Both the position numbers and the translations under genes were made by a program. Below the pieces are notes generated by a model. It ran no database searches. It was not told where the DNA came from and saw only the letters and a list, made by a program, of their open reading frames with translations. Shown one piece after another: positions 40,501-49,972 of a stretch of DNA of 64,000 nucleotides. The stretch spans positions 120,744,817-120,808,816 of the forward strand of contig CM043958.1 of NCBI GenBank assembly GCA_014529385.2, written 5' to 3'. How positions within the stretch are numbered: the first letter of the stretch is position 1; each line of letters begins with the position of its first letter. Origin of the DNA: Adiantum capillus-veneris. Its lineage: Eukaryota; Streptophyta; Polypodiopsida; Polypodiales; Pteridaceae.

Positions 40501-41399
40501 GGTGTCGCATGGAATGAAGCCCCGGAATCTACTATCCAGGAATTAGACACATTGTCTAATGAGAGAATTAGAGCATCTTGCTCTACTTTACCTGCCACAT
40601 TGGCCTCCGATGTTGGCTTGTTGTCTTGAGACTCTGTCTCCTTCTTCTTCTTGGACCAGCAATCCTTCTTGACGTGGCCCTTCTTGCCGCAGTTCCAACA
40701 TTCAAGAACTGACTTTGTGCGTGACTTGCTCCGCCTTGAGCGATCACGACCCTTTTGGTTTTTGAACCTCTCCTTAAGCCTTCCTCTTGTTTCCACTGAT
40801 AGTGCAGCACTTGATGATTCTCCTGTGCTTCTCCTTTGCATTTCCTTGCTTAGTAGAACACCCACAACATCATCAAACTTAAGAGTATTTGTGCCAGAGA
40901 TAGAATTACTTACAGCCATCACAAGGCTGTCCCAACTATCCGGTAGAGATGATAGTATAAGGAGAGCTCGTACTTCGTCATCGAAATTGATTTTCACTGA
41001 TCGAAGTTGACTTATGTTTGTGTTAAAGTCATTTAGGTGTTCTGCAACTGAACCATTCTCTACCATCTTTAGATTGAACAAGCGCTTCATAAGAAATACC
41101 TTATTGGATGCCGATGGTTTCTCATAGAAGTCGTCAAGTGACTTCATCAAGTCCTCCGTGGTCTTCATCTCCGAAACATTGAAGGCCACCGTTGACGCCA
41201 AGCTTAACCGGATTGTTCCCAGTGCCTTTCGATCAAGGACAATCCATGCTTCATCTGCCATTGTTGTGGGCTTCTTCGCAAGACCGCCTAGTGGCAAATA
41301 GAGGTCCTTCTGGTAGAGATAGTCTTCAATCTGCATCTTCCAATGTTGGTAGTTTTTGCCGTTGAACTTCTCAATCTTGAGCTTCCCTTCCTCCGCCAT
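37518..41399 (-). CDS. copia Gag-Pol polyprotein (1293 aa), intact
   Basis: Single frame from the ATG at 41399 (MAEEGKLKIEKFNGK); three in-frame codons upstream begin with GTG and are not used. Domains by residue: Gag/UBN2 core about 10-190; CCHC knuckle CWNCGKKGHVKKDC 234-247; protease with IVDSGASFHAT, Asp291; integrase zinc domain WHYRLGHMSAKG ... CEDCVYGKQ 418-458; integrase core with Asp481 (HSDVWGP), Asp544 (RSDNGGEY) and Glu580 (PQQNGISERMNRT); RT with MDVNTAFPHGDLEEEIYM 887-904, YGLKQASRQWYLKF 927-940 and YVDD 974-977; RNase H with SLSTTEAEYVAM and YSDSQSAIHLAKN to about 1275. Length and order match copia elements. Pro for Leu in TAFPHGD is the only odd residue I see near an RT motif. 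Confidence 0.95.
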   Translation of the reverse strand: MAEEGKLKIEKFNGKNYQHWKMQIEDYLYQKDLYLPLGGLAKKPTTMADEAWIVLDRKALGTIRLSLASTVAFNVSEMKTTEDLMKSLDDFYEKPSASNKVFLMKRLFNLKMVENGSVAEHLNDFNTNISQLRSVKINFDDEVRALLILSSLPDSWDSLVMAVSNSISGTNTLKFDDVVGVLLSKEMQRRSTGESSSAALSVETRGRLKERFKNQKGRDRSRRSKSRTKSVLECWNCGKKGHVKKDCWSKKKKETESQDNKPTSEANVAGKVEQDALILSLDNVSNSWIVDSGASFHATPHKQHFQDYTKGNFGYVYLGDDEACEIVGKGTVSVKTANGNEWKLKDVRHVPSLRKNLISTGQLDDEGHNIAFGNKRWKISKGSLVVAKGEKVGTLYLCTVSTQPSACAATTEVDSAVWHYRLGHMSAKGMQILQTKKLLPGLKEVDLESCEDCVYGKQKRVKFQKSGNERKNKKLELVHSDVWGPASTPSLGGSLYYVTFIDDATRKTWVYVMKNKSDVFSIFQRWKAFVENETGTKVKCLRSDNGGEYCTQAFESFCASNGIRRQRTTPRTPQQNGISERMNRTIMERARSMRLHAGLPLELWAEAVSTSVYLINRSPSTALDGGVPEEAWTGKPVNYAFLKVFGCEAFMHIDRSLRSKLDAKSKKCLFIGYGEGDFGYRLWNPEDGKILRSRDVIFNEKNMYKDYLERKQTKETGDEYMELEDGEDSRTANGDNVQQRQPNEEPQPIPRRSTRASRPPERFVPSFNHLLISDSGEPESYEEAMQHESKEEWTKSMQVEMDSLHRNQTWELVELPKGKRALQNKWVYKLKEEEGGKKRYKSRLVVKGFSQKKGIDFNEIFSPVVKMNSIRLVLSLVAAHDLNLEQMDVNTAFPHGDLEEEIYMLQPKGYEVKGKEKMVCRLKKSLYGLKQASRQWYLKFDRWMLDLGFTRCNSDHCVYTENLGDGKFIILMLYVDDMLIASANMQDIKDLKEELSKSFSMKDLGAAKRILGMKISRDRTKKTIKLSQEDYIKKVLERFAMQNAKPVSTPLAGHFKLTKDMCPKTQEEIAYMSKVPYAAAVGSLMYAMVWTRPDIAHAVGVVSRFMDNPGKEHWQAVKWILRYLKGTTTNALYFGGTDIFLEGYADADMAGGKDTRRSTTGYVFTVGGTAVSWASKLQKVVSLSTTEAEYVAMTEASKEILWLHRFLEELGFKQDNCVLYSDSQSAIHLAKNSAFHSRTKHIEVRYHFIRTLLEEGQLKLGKVHTSENPADMFTKVVNKEKLSFCSSSIGIQG

Positions 41400-41458
41400 A
41401 ACTCCCACTCAATTCAAGGAATCCTTTCCTTGAGATAATTTAGCTACGAGCAAACCTT

Positions 41459-41470
41459 GCTCTGATACCA
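41459..41470 (-). other. element F primer-binding site (tRNA-iMet)
   Basis: The minus strand reads TGGTATCAGAGC two bases inside the 5' LTR. Confidence 0.93.
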
Positions 41471-41472
41471 GT

Positions 41473-42226
41473 TGTTAGGAAATAAGACGTAGCTAAATAG
41501 ATAATTGAGTAGATTACTTAATGGAGAGAGACAGATTTATATACACGAGATTATAGAGTAGAGAGAGAGTACACACAATATACGTGGTTCACCCAATGTG
41601 GGCTACGTCCACGGGAAAGCAGCCACTCAATGGCTTTAGTACTTCAAAACAAGAAGTAGTTTACAAAGGGATTATACACTTAATGGAGCTCTCGCCTTGC
41701 TTCACTCTCACCACCTCACACTCACCTTGTTGCATCAACTTCACACTATGAAATGTGTGTAGAAATGGCCTCCTTTTATAGGCCAAAAGGGCTGCCCTCT
41801 CTTATGAGAGACAACCATGTGTAGCCGCCCTTGTGCGAATAAGTCCAAATCGGACCCTCCAATCCGCCCATATGTGGCCTCCCTTGAGAAGACAAGTCCG
41901 CTTTTGAATTCGGCCACCGGCCATTGACTTCCGACCACCGGCCACCGGCCATTGACTTCCGACACCGGCCATCGGCCATTGACTACTGGCCAACCGACCG
42001 GTTGTTTTCCGACCACTTTCCGGACGCCGTCCGGCCATAATATTCCGGCGAAAAAGAATATTCCGGAGGCCTTTAAAGTTGCCCCTGATTCTTGTCCGTG
42101 AAAATTTTGGTTTCCGGTGAGTGATTTTCCTTCACGCACGATGGCTTCTCCTCATAATGGGAGCCTTACAAATGTGCGCTTTTACCACAGAAAATTACAA
42201 GGGTAAATCAGGCTCCATACTTAACA
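41473..42226 (-). repeat. element F 5' LTR (754 bp)
   Basis: Same ends as the 3' LTR. It has an extra copy of a ~30-base GCCACCGGCCATTGACTTCC module near 41940-41975 and lacks 8 bases of the GA repeat. Confidence 0.95.
41773..41780 (-). promoter_or_regulatory. TATA box of element F
   Basis: Minus strand TATAAAAG within GGCCTATAAAAGGAGGCC, conserved in all three LTRs of the family (909-902, about 37020-37013). It should set transcription start about 25-35 bases downstream on the minus strand. Confidence 0.65.
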
Positions 42227-43023
42227 ATTCCTGGGTCTTTCTTCACCTCCTAGCTGATTTGCAAACCTCCCCCAACCTCGATTATTTCCCACATTACCTA
42301 GCATGTTTAGGCTGAGATTCTTCATTAAATCTACCACTTGCCTCATGTCTTGCCTTAGCCCATCATCTTGCATTGTTGTAGTGACCATTGCTGGCATAAC
42401 CTGAGAAGTAACAGAAACCACTGTTTCATGATGAACCCCTGGCATGCGACCTTGCAAAGAATCCATAGGTTGAAATTAAGACCTCATGGGCAAAGATTCT
42501 ACTCCTAGTTGACTCATTCTTCTCAGCTTCCACTCTTTGTTCCTTGCTACCTCTAGTGCATCTTCATATGTCCTAGGCTTCTTTAGCTCCACTCTCCAAC
42601 GTATATTCTCCCAAAGACCAGCCAAGAACCTGTCCTTCTTCATCATGTCATGTGGGGGTACTTGTGGTGCTAAAGCCTTGCACATCTGCTCCCATGCCAA
42701 TTACTGGCTCACCTTCCCTTTGCACCAAACCTTGTACTTCTTGCCACACTTTGTCAAGATCTTCTGTCTTCACAAACTCTACTTCCAATCCATGCCTTAG
42801 ATTGTCCCAACTCAATCTTACAGGTGGATCAGACGCATGCAACTCCTCTTCAAATGCTTTGGACCAAACTCATGCATCACTCTTCAAAAAAAATATGGCG
42901 AAGACGTAACATCTGTGTTGGGTCATGAATCTGGTTGCTAATGCAGGCAACCTTCATCTTTTCCAAAAAGTCTTCCACATCTTCATCACTTCTTCCATGA
43001 AATTCCGGATAAGAGAAAGCCAT
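42227..43023 (-). pseudogene. element E Gag, N-terminal part
   Basis: Minus strand. The likely start ATG at 43023 gives MAFSYPEFHGRSDEDVEDFL, the usual opening of plant gypsy Gag. It continues with ACISNQIHDPTQMLRLRHIF, then after a stop (42877) and frame change LSWDNLRHGLEVEFV, then FLAGLWENIRWRVELKKPRT and NKEWKLRRM (42700-42476), a retrotransposon-gag core, and GVHHETVV (42466-42227). Three frame changes. Gag would form the particle and bind RNA through the knuckle now displaced to 36615-36660. Confidence 0.85.
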
Positions 43024-44011
43024 GGCTACCCAAGTTACGATGTTTTGAGAACCCCTTCGAACACACGTGCAAGAACCCAAACTTTTTACTGACCCAATCC
43101 CCAGAAACTTCAATGGAGCTCAACTTTAGATAAGGACAAACACATGCACATCAAATGAGTTTTCATAGTTAATCATCGGAATTACAACAAGCAAAGGGCA
43201 TTCCAGTATCTCTCTTAATCTTCGTGGCCCGAACATAAAGACTATGCGCTGCTAGAAAAAAATATTCCTGGAGTGAATTGAGGTCCATTTTTATCATCCA
43301 TCAAAGCCAACCATGCAGCTCCCAAGAAGGCACACCTAACTTATCCTCTAATTTTGCCAGAATTTCAGCAGCATAACAGCATAAATGGCTCAAAAGACCA
43401 AAAAACCAGATATCACAATTTGGAAAAAATTTGGCACAGTTTCCCCAAAAGTAGAGCAGTAAGAACCCAAAATATAGATTGTATATGTATGCATAACCTG
43501 CCAACAATAGAACCCGAGCATCAAGTAGGAATCACTAGTACATAGCCTATGGCGAGGTCACGAAAAGGGTGCTCCAGCCACTTGTATCACTGAAAGGATC
43601 TCACATTTGAGAATCCCCCAGCTCAATAAAACCTCACGCTATCGGCCCTCTCACAAAAGCTTATGCAAATCTCGTATAGTCAAGTCTCAAAAATGACTAT
43701 CTTCCATACCAAGTCTCAAAAATGACTGGGACTACCAAATAAAACCAAGTATGGCTCCACAAAGGCGTACAATGGTAGTATCCACAAGTAACGTACAGTA
43801 CAAGACAATGCGCTCAAACAGGCGCCAATTGATGTATACCCACGGCAACTGCAAGTGACTCTGACTTGCCAGTGTATCACTCTACTCCAGCTACCTGTAC
43901 CTCTGTGAATCACCTGTATCTGTACCCCTACCTATCCGTGTAACTTGTAACCTGTAACCTGTAACCTGTAATCTGCAACCTGTAATCCCGAAGCTAAAGG
44001 TACTTGAAGAA
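43024..44011 (-). other. element E leader
   Basis: Non-coding region between PBS and gag. It contains a 7-mer repeat of TAACCTG-type units at about 43938-43985. No gene is supported. Confidence 0.6.
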
Positions 44012-44031
44012 GATCCTCCGTGGGGGCGCCA
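44012..44031 (-). other. element E primer-binding site candidate
   Basis: The minus strand reads TGGCGCCCCCACGGAGGATC six bases from the LTR. The first seven bases fit a tRNA 3' end (GGCGCCA); the rest does not fit tRNA-Asp well, so the primer is uncertain. Confidence 0.55.
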
Positions 44032-44037
44032 AAAGAA

Positions 44038-45187
44038 TATGAGCGGGATGGAAACACACACAATGCCTCTATGACCACTCGACACACACTCTCGGGATGA
44101 TACACACACACTATGGGGCACCACTCGGCTTACACAACCCACCTGGCCAAGACAGGGAACACACCAATGGAGTGAGGGGAGAGAGGCTACCCATTTGCCC
44201 ACTCCACACAGAGACACACACACACACACACACACACACATACCCAAAAAACTCATCTCAAAAGAGGAGAATTTATGATGTTTTGATACAATTGAGCTTG
44301 GTCCAACACCAATGGGGCAAATTGCTCACACAATATGGGTAAAATATGCCAAATACAATCACAAATTAGAGCAGAGGCTTCGCTCATAGGAGAAACTTAC
44401 ACAGCCAAAACAGCAAAAAATAGTGAGAAATTTGGCAAAATGGACAGCGTGATCACGTCTGGAATAGCCCGAAACCCCAATCTACAATGCCAACATGCTC
44501 AAATCCGACCTCGGATGAGCAATTTATGGCCAAAACAAGCTCCAAAAACAGCAAAAACACAGTTGCAGTTGTTCCTCCTCCTCTCTCCACGTTTTTTCTG
44601 GTCTTCCTCTCAATTTTTTCAGTTCCCACACTTAACTTTATTACTTGGACACCTTTGGCCTTTTAGTTGACCTCAAATGGATCCCGAACAGGCCAAAAAG
44701 TGGTCTCGGAGTGCATAGTTGTCACCCTGCTGCATCCATCCTCACACCTGGCACTCAACTTTTTCCAATAATGCATCCCGCAACCATGTGAAGTGGCCCC
44801 CAAATACATTTTTCATGATGACCTTTTTCATAATTATCAAAAGAAAACACCCACGTTGTGTCCTCGCTTACCCCGTGCAAGTATTGACCCAATTTGACCT
44901 CCTGACGCCACTAGATGCCATCTGACGAACCTGCTTACCTCAAGTCGTTGGCCCGCAGATAGCTTCCTCGAGAAGTTTTACGCGCTATCAACTCTCCAAT
45001 ATTATAGGAAAAACACATTGGTACTGGTGATAGTGAAAATCGATGCACTCTGTACATGTTGTCCTACCTATACACATATGGGCCCCACGTAGCCACCTGG
45101 CTCTGGAAAATGGGCAATTCTTTATTCGATGCACCATGCATGTGTATATACATATGCACAATCTCTTGCTCCAAAAAACTCCTAACA
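44038..45187 (-). repeat. element E 5' LTR (1150 bp)
   Basis: Aligns with 31028-32162. On the plus strand it begins TATGAGCGGG instead of TGTGAGCGGG (terminal TG changed to TA) and ends CTCCTAACA. It contains an (AC)n tract at 44214-44240. Confidence 0.9.
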
Positions 45188-45946
45188 CCGTATGGAATAC
45201 CCTTGGTATTTGGTTTGTTCTACCTCCTCAGGAGTCATCATAACAAAGTTGTTGTTATAACAATCCCTAAACAGATAGGTTGGTAGATCTGTCGATCCCT
45301 TATCTTTGATCTTGAAGATATAGATGATCTTCATGGCCATTAATTGTCCTAGTTTGGCATGCGAAGTCCACAAAAGATCTTTTATGTTTCTATCTTTCCA
45401 ATAATAAACCCCGATCCTAAGATTATCCATACTAAGCCGTTTTAAGGGCTTCAAGTCTACTTGATCGTATCCCTCGAATTCTAAAGTTGGTGGTTCTTCT
45501 TTTGCTGACATATATGGGATTATGGTGTTTACTTCTAATCCCCATTTTTCTATCACGTCAGGATTTTTGACCTCTAAGTACTGAGCTCTGTTTCGATCCA
45601 TGTACATTTTTCCTTGTTTGTTTGCCCTAACCTCTTCTTCAAACTCAATACCATGGTCATCAATGCGAATAGCATACTCCTCGTTAGGGTCCAAGTAAAC
45701 TTAGGCTCCATGACGGTTAGTCTTGTAAAAAGATAGTATATGCTTATAGCGCACTGTCATTCCGGTTTTTGAGTGAGTCGAGTAAGAAGACATTTCAAAT
45801 GTTGAATCTGAAAAGTTGTCTGAGACTTCTTCAGGAATTGTGTGCAAGGAGTTTCCTTGATTCACGCTTTCTTCAGTAGATACTCTATTGGAGGTTTCTC
45901 TGAGTATGCCCTGATTTCCTAGTACACGACCCGATCTAAGGTTCAT
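45188..45946 (-). pseudogene. element C Gag, N-terminal part
   Basis: Minus strand, ATG at 45946: MNLRSGRVLGNQGILRETSN, a common start of plant gypsy Gag. One frame runs through a single TAA near 45703-45701 into VYLDPNEEYAIRIDDHGIEF and continues with YLEVKNPDVIEKWGLEV, LKPLKRLSMDNLRIGVYYWK and MMTPEEVEQTKYQGY up to the E insertion. Beyond E, the same gene resumes at 31027. Apart from the one stop the frame is open for 250 codons, so this is one of the better preserved parts of C. It lies directly after the long leader. Confidence 0.78.
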
Positions 45947-48160
45947 ATATACTTATGAAGCCCTGGATAGAGTACTCACCTTTGGATTCACTTGTCATCA
46001 ATTTCCACTTGGTTCAATTGCACTTTCTGTCAAGCCACTGATTCCTCGTCTGCCATCTTATTCCTTTACAAATTTGATCAAGTTAGCTATTCTTCTATAA
46101 ATACATTAGATTTTTTGCTAACTCTCGTGATTGGTCTCTGTGTATCACTTCAAATCGAGCTATGGGAGTCAAAATTTGACTTTCATATTCGACTTTAGCA
46201 AAAATTCAAAGGTTTGATCTGCAACATGTAAACTAAGTGTACATGTATCAATTTTGATCCGATTGAACCCAAAATTGACCTGTGGATTTATGTTGTGTTG
46301 GTCTAACATTGTATCTCGGGGCGGTCACTTATCAAAAGCTTCCTATATCACGTGCATTCAAAGGTTATTAATAATACCTCAATATACATACTATATTTAC
46401 ACTACATGCCTATTTAAAAAACCCCACCCCCCTCTGTATGTATACATTTTGATCTTTTAATAATCCTCTCTGGTTAACTGACGTGATAGCATACACATTC
46501 TAAAAAGTGACCGCCCCGGGCACTGTATAAGCTCAAAAGTCAAAATTGATGTGTCTAGATAGCAGAAGTAAATAATCGTGATTATTTACTTTTGTCAGTT
46601 TTTTGTACTTTTTTGATGGGTTTGTCAAGTATACAACTTGTTAAAATCTCTGGACAAATTTCAACAAGTTTGGACAAAATTTGATCAAGTTTATCAATTG
46701 TTTTGTGTCCGCAGACTTTGAACTTGAGAATCTGGCTTAAGTTTCACTTTTGGGATCCAAATTTCACCAAAATTGATTTGTGAGATCTACTTGATATGCT
46801 TGACCTTATGGTATACTCAAACTTGCAAATTTCTCAAATTTTGAAGCAGAGGTAAATAATCACGATTGTTTACTCCAGCTATATTTTTGCAAGTTTTTGC
46901 CCCAACTTTGACACGGATCTGTTAGCACCTTTAGTTAAGGTCACTAGCCAAGTTTCATCAAGTTTGGACAATTTTTGGTCAAATGGTCATCAATTATCTG
47001 TCCGCAGACGAACTTTGCAATTTTAGTCGCAATTTTCAATCCAGAGATCCAAACCTTACCAAATTTGGTTTATGAGATTATTATAACATGGTAAAACTAG
47101 TGGTATACTGACTTGGTCAAAAAAGTTTAAAAAGTGGGCAGTTATAAATAATCGCGATGATTTACTTCTGACAAATTTTTGGTCAACTGAGCATCTACAC
47201 ATGTTTATCACATCAACATAAGCCTATGAATCAATTTTTAGCAAGTTTGGACAAATTTTTCCCAACTTACAATCAAGATTCAAAAAGTCAATACAAACTT
47301 TAATTTTTACCCAGTTTTTTGCCAGTTTAGTGATCCAAATCTCTTGGGCCTTTACAAAAGTTGTTTGTACACATGCAATGAGTCAATGGTATGAACCTTG
47401 GTCAATTTAGAGTAGAAAGTTAATAATCGCAATTATTAACTTCAGCCTTGAAATGAACACTTTTTTGCAATTTTTTCAAAGGCAGTCCTTATATGATCTA
47501 TTTTAAGCCTATGAATCAAGTCAAAACTTAATTTGGCCTAAAATATAAAGAAAAAGTAAATAATCTGAGTTTTGGCCAACTTTTGAAATTTTACCTCGAA
47601 GTGTCTTTGAGCTTACCAATTGGTTCAGACAACTCTTAAGCTTACTCTCCAGTCGGTTTGAGTGGTTTCGAGTCTTTTCGAGCTATTTCTAGCAGTAGAC
47701 CTGAAATTATGCAACTTCCAATAACAACTTACACTTGATTCTTTCAAAGAGAGCAGTATTCTAAAATCCACCTCGGATCCTACTTACCCTACTCCTAGAT
47801 TCTCATGCAATGGGGTTGTGGAAAGTGTCCACAAATACTCGTTTTCTTGTGTTTTATGTTTTTCTGAGCACTGATCTTAAGACTTGTCTTATCTACCAAT
47901 CATTCTCAAAATCCTAATCTAATTCTACAATCTTGTCTTGTCTACCAATCATTCTAAAAATCCTAATCTAATTCTACAATCCTACACTCCTAAAGGCACT
48001 TAGCAAGTACGATTACTTCCAAGCTACCTCTACACAGCAAAAGACGACAATCTTAATCTATGCGGTTTCTAAAAGAAAGTTTTAAACTCTAGGCGAACCT
48101 AGAGGAAGTTAAAAGACAACTACACAAAACGCTCGTGTTTTTTCCTAGTTTAGGTCTCTT
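45947..48160 (-). other. element C leader with palindrome repeats
   Basis: About 2.2 kb without coding content. It is homologous to the leader of element A in reverse orientation. Palindromes related to AATAATCGCGATTATT lie near 46579, 46862, 47154 and 47430, spaced 275-292 bases, each in a diverged ~290-bp repeat. The part next to the PBS (47640-48160) matches 14746-15250 of A. Confidence 0.75.
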
Positions 48161-48181
48161 CGATCCCCAGCAGTGGCGCCA
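48161..48181 (-). other. element C primer-binding site (tRNA-Asp type)
   Basis: The minus strand reads TGGCGCCACTGCTGGGGATC, close to the complement of the plant tRNA-Asp 3' end, two bases from the LTR. Confidence 0.85.
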
Positions 48182-48183
48182 AA

Positions 48184-49100
48184 TGTGGGACGTATGTCTA
48201 ACCTCACTATCCTATCTTATTACAGTATTAGCGAGAACCACGATTAATTTTTCAAACCATGGGACGAAGTCGACTAGTGCATAGAGGCTACAAGAGGTTG
48301 TCAATCTCTCGGAAAACAACTAACAACTCGCATCTAACTCAAGTTACACTCAAGTGACTGAAATCACCAAAAGCCAATCGCTCATCCGCAAACAATTCAC
48401 ATCCGTTATAGCATCAAATGACATTCAAACGTAATGAAACTTCTAGGACATGTTTATAAGACCTAAGCACACATGCTTATGGTCTCAAATTCCACTTTAG
48501 GTCAAGTTCCAAAATCGCGATTATTAACAGCAGTGGATTTTTGACCTAGTTTTTTTTGACCCAAAATGCATTTAAAGTGACTTAGCAATGATGCCCCAAT
48601 ACCCCGCCTATGCTTCATTTTTTATTTGAACATGTAAATTCATAGTTATGTTGAAATTAGGCGGCGGTTCGACAATGCCAAAAGCTACGAAATATGTGAA
48701 CTGCTTATGTCAATGCGTAGAGCTCTTATTTGTGGTTGCAATGCAACAAACGCAATCGCAATGTAACAACCGGGGAGGGAGTAGGAAGCGCGAGAAGGAG
48801 AGAAGTGAACGACGTTAGCTCACACTATGTATTTCTTATCCAAAAACTTATAAAAAACTTACAAAAATTGGCTTTTATACCTTAGCCAAGGTTTTTGGGT
48901 GGTCAAAACTAATAATCTGGATTTGTATCAATGTTGGGTAATGACTGGCTGATACAATCTAGAAGCTCGTAGCCCCGGCTCATTAATTACAGAGTTTATC
49001 CGAGAAAATAGGAGTTACAATATTCCCGATTTATCAAAATATTAAATGTTTTACAAAGAGAACTCCAAAAAATGATGTCCGTGTTAGCTTGTTGCTAACA
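48184..49100 (-). repeat. element C 5' LTR (917 bp)
   Basis: TGTGGGACG...GCTAACA on the plus strand, followed by CATCT. Minus-strand TATA box at 48879-48872. Confidence 0.92.
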
Positions 49101-49105
49101 CATCT
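49101..49105. repeat. right target-site duplication of element C (CATCT)
   Basis: Matches 3973-3977 exactly. Confidence 0.85.
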
Positions 49106-49972
49106 GGGCTTAGAAAACATGGGTATCCCCGTGGCACCCCTAGCCCAGATGGTGAATAGCCACTCAATTCATTTGTGGGGAAGGTCCATACTGGGAATGG
49201 ACGAGAATCAGATGGTAACTTCTTTAGCGGCATGCAGATGGTTTAGCCCATGTCCCAATATGCAATATTGAGATAAATCTGATTGTTGACAGGTGCTTGT
49301 GTATGATGATAGTTTCCTTAGAAGAGCAAGAGGCTCAAGGCAAGGACTTGTCACTAGAGCGCAAGGCAAGGATGCAGCGTTGTCTCAGTACATCGGGCTT
49401 TTTAACCATAAAAAGGTTTTTAGAAACAATTCAAGTACTCGACACTATTGTATGTAAATCAACAATAACCCATGTATGTTTTGATATTGTTATAAAGATC
49501 TTAATATACCACAAGGAATACTCTTAGGATAATGCAAAGTTCCCTTTGTTTGCAATGAAAGTTATTACAAGATTGTGTGGTGGGTATTATGTGCCACTGA
49601 ACGCATAAAGGATAATCCTAATAGAGAAACAGCTTTCCCTACCCATTTTTGGCATCGGGTATGGGTGCCAAGCACTCAGGGGCCCCTATTTCATGCCGTA
49701 CACATCTGATGTCCTCGCGGTAGGAGTCAAAGACTTGGAGAGCTTGGATCCATACAATAAAAGGCTATTTTTTAAGGGATAGAAGATGCTTGATGCCTGC
49801 GGGGATGCTTCCATCAACAGAAGAAAGAGTTTGGCTAAGGGTCGTGCACGTCGAGGAGGTACACAGTGAGGAAGAAGGGGGTGCAACACAAAGAGAATAA
49901 AAGGGGGGTGCAACAAAGAGAATAAAAACGATGGGATCAGGCCCATCTTCTTTCGCTTCGAACTCGTGATTA
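49106..49972. other. unassigned sequence right of the nest
   Basis: No gene is supported. Short open stretches on both strands lack conserved motifs. This is the other half of the locus that C interrupted, continuing from 3977. Confidence 0.5.

Larger units (their letters stand above)
36706..42226 (-). mobile_element. Element F: intact Ty1/copia retrotransposon (5.5 kb)
   Basis: Minus-strand element with 5' LTR 42226-41473, iMet PBS 41470-41459, one uninterrupted gag-pol (41399-37518), polypurine tract 37470-37458 and 3' LTR 37457-36706, flanked by perfect ATTCC duplications inside the gag gene of E. The two LTRs differ by a GA-repeat length change, one ~30-base local duplication and scattered point changes (about 2% by eye), so insertion is recent relative to everything around it. 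All catalytic motifs are present. It is the only candidate in the window for an active element. Confidence 0.95.
31028..45187 (-). mobile_element. Element E: Tat-like Ty3/gypsy retrotransposon with dual RNase H
   Basis: Minus-strand element inserted in the gag gene of C and itself split by element F. 5' LTR 45187-44038, PBS-like site 44031-44012, gag 43023-42227 and 36705-36230, protease 36188-35572, RT 35495-34458, RNase H 34457-33928, a second archaeal-type RNase H 33927-33352, integrase 33351-32191, 3' LTR 32162-31028. The second RNase H between the first and the integrase is the hallmark of the plant Tat lineage. Most genes have one or more stops or frame changes, so it is inactive. Without F it would be about 8.6 kb. 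Confidence 0.88.
3978..49100 (-). mobile_element. Outer Ty3/gypsy LTR retrotransposon C with four nested insertions
   Basis: Minus-strand element bounded by ~0.9-kb LTRs (5' LTR 49100-48184, 3' LTR 4865-3978) and by CATCT on both sides. Its own sequence survives as 48183-45188 (PBS, leader, gag start), 31027-23654 (gag, protease, RT, RNase H, integrase), about 13726-13711 (a 16-bp sliver), and 8087-4866 (extra 3' ORFs and polypurine tract). The gaps are elements E, A and B. All coding parts have frameshifts or stops. Matching LTR family, PBS position, PPT position and target duplication all support one element. What remains uncertain is whether 4866-8087 was always its 3' end or was acquired by recombination. 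Confidence 0.85.

Noticed and set aside
40651-41010. Plus-strand ORFs within element F
   Set aside because: Antisense shadows of the gag-pol frame, with no independent support.
49089-49271. Small plus-strand ORF as a gene
   Set aside because: Its start lies inside the C LTR, so the frame could exist only after insertion; no motif seen.
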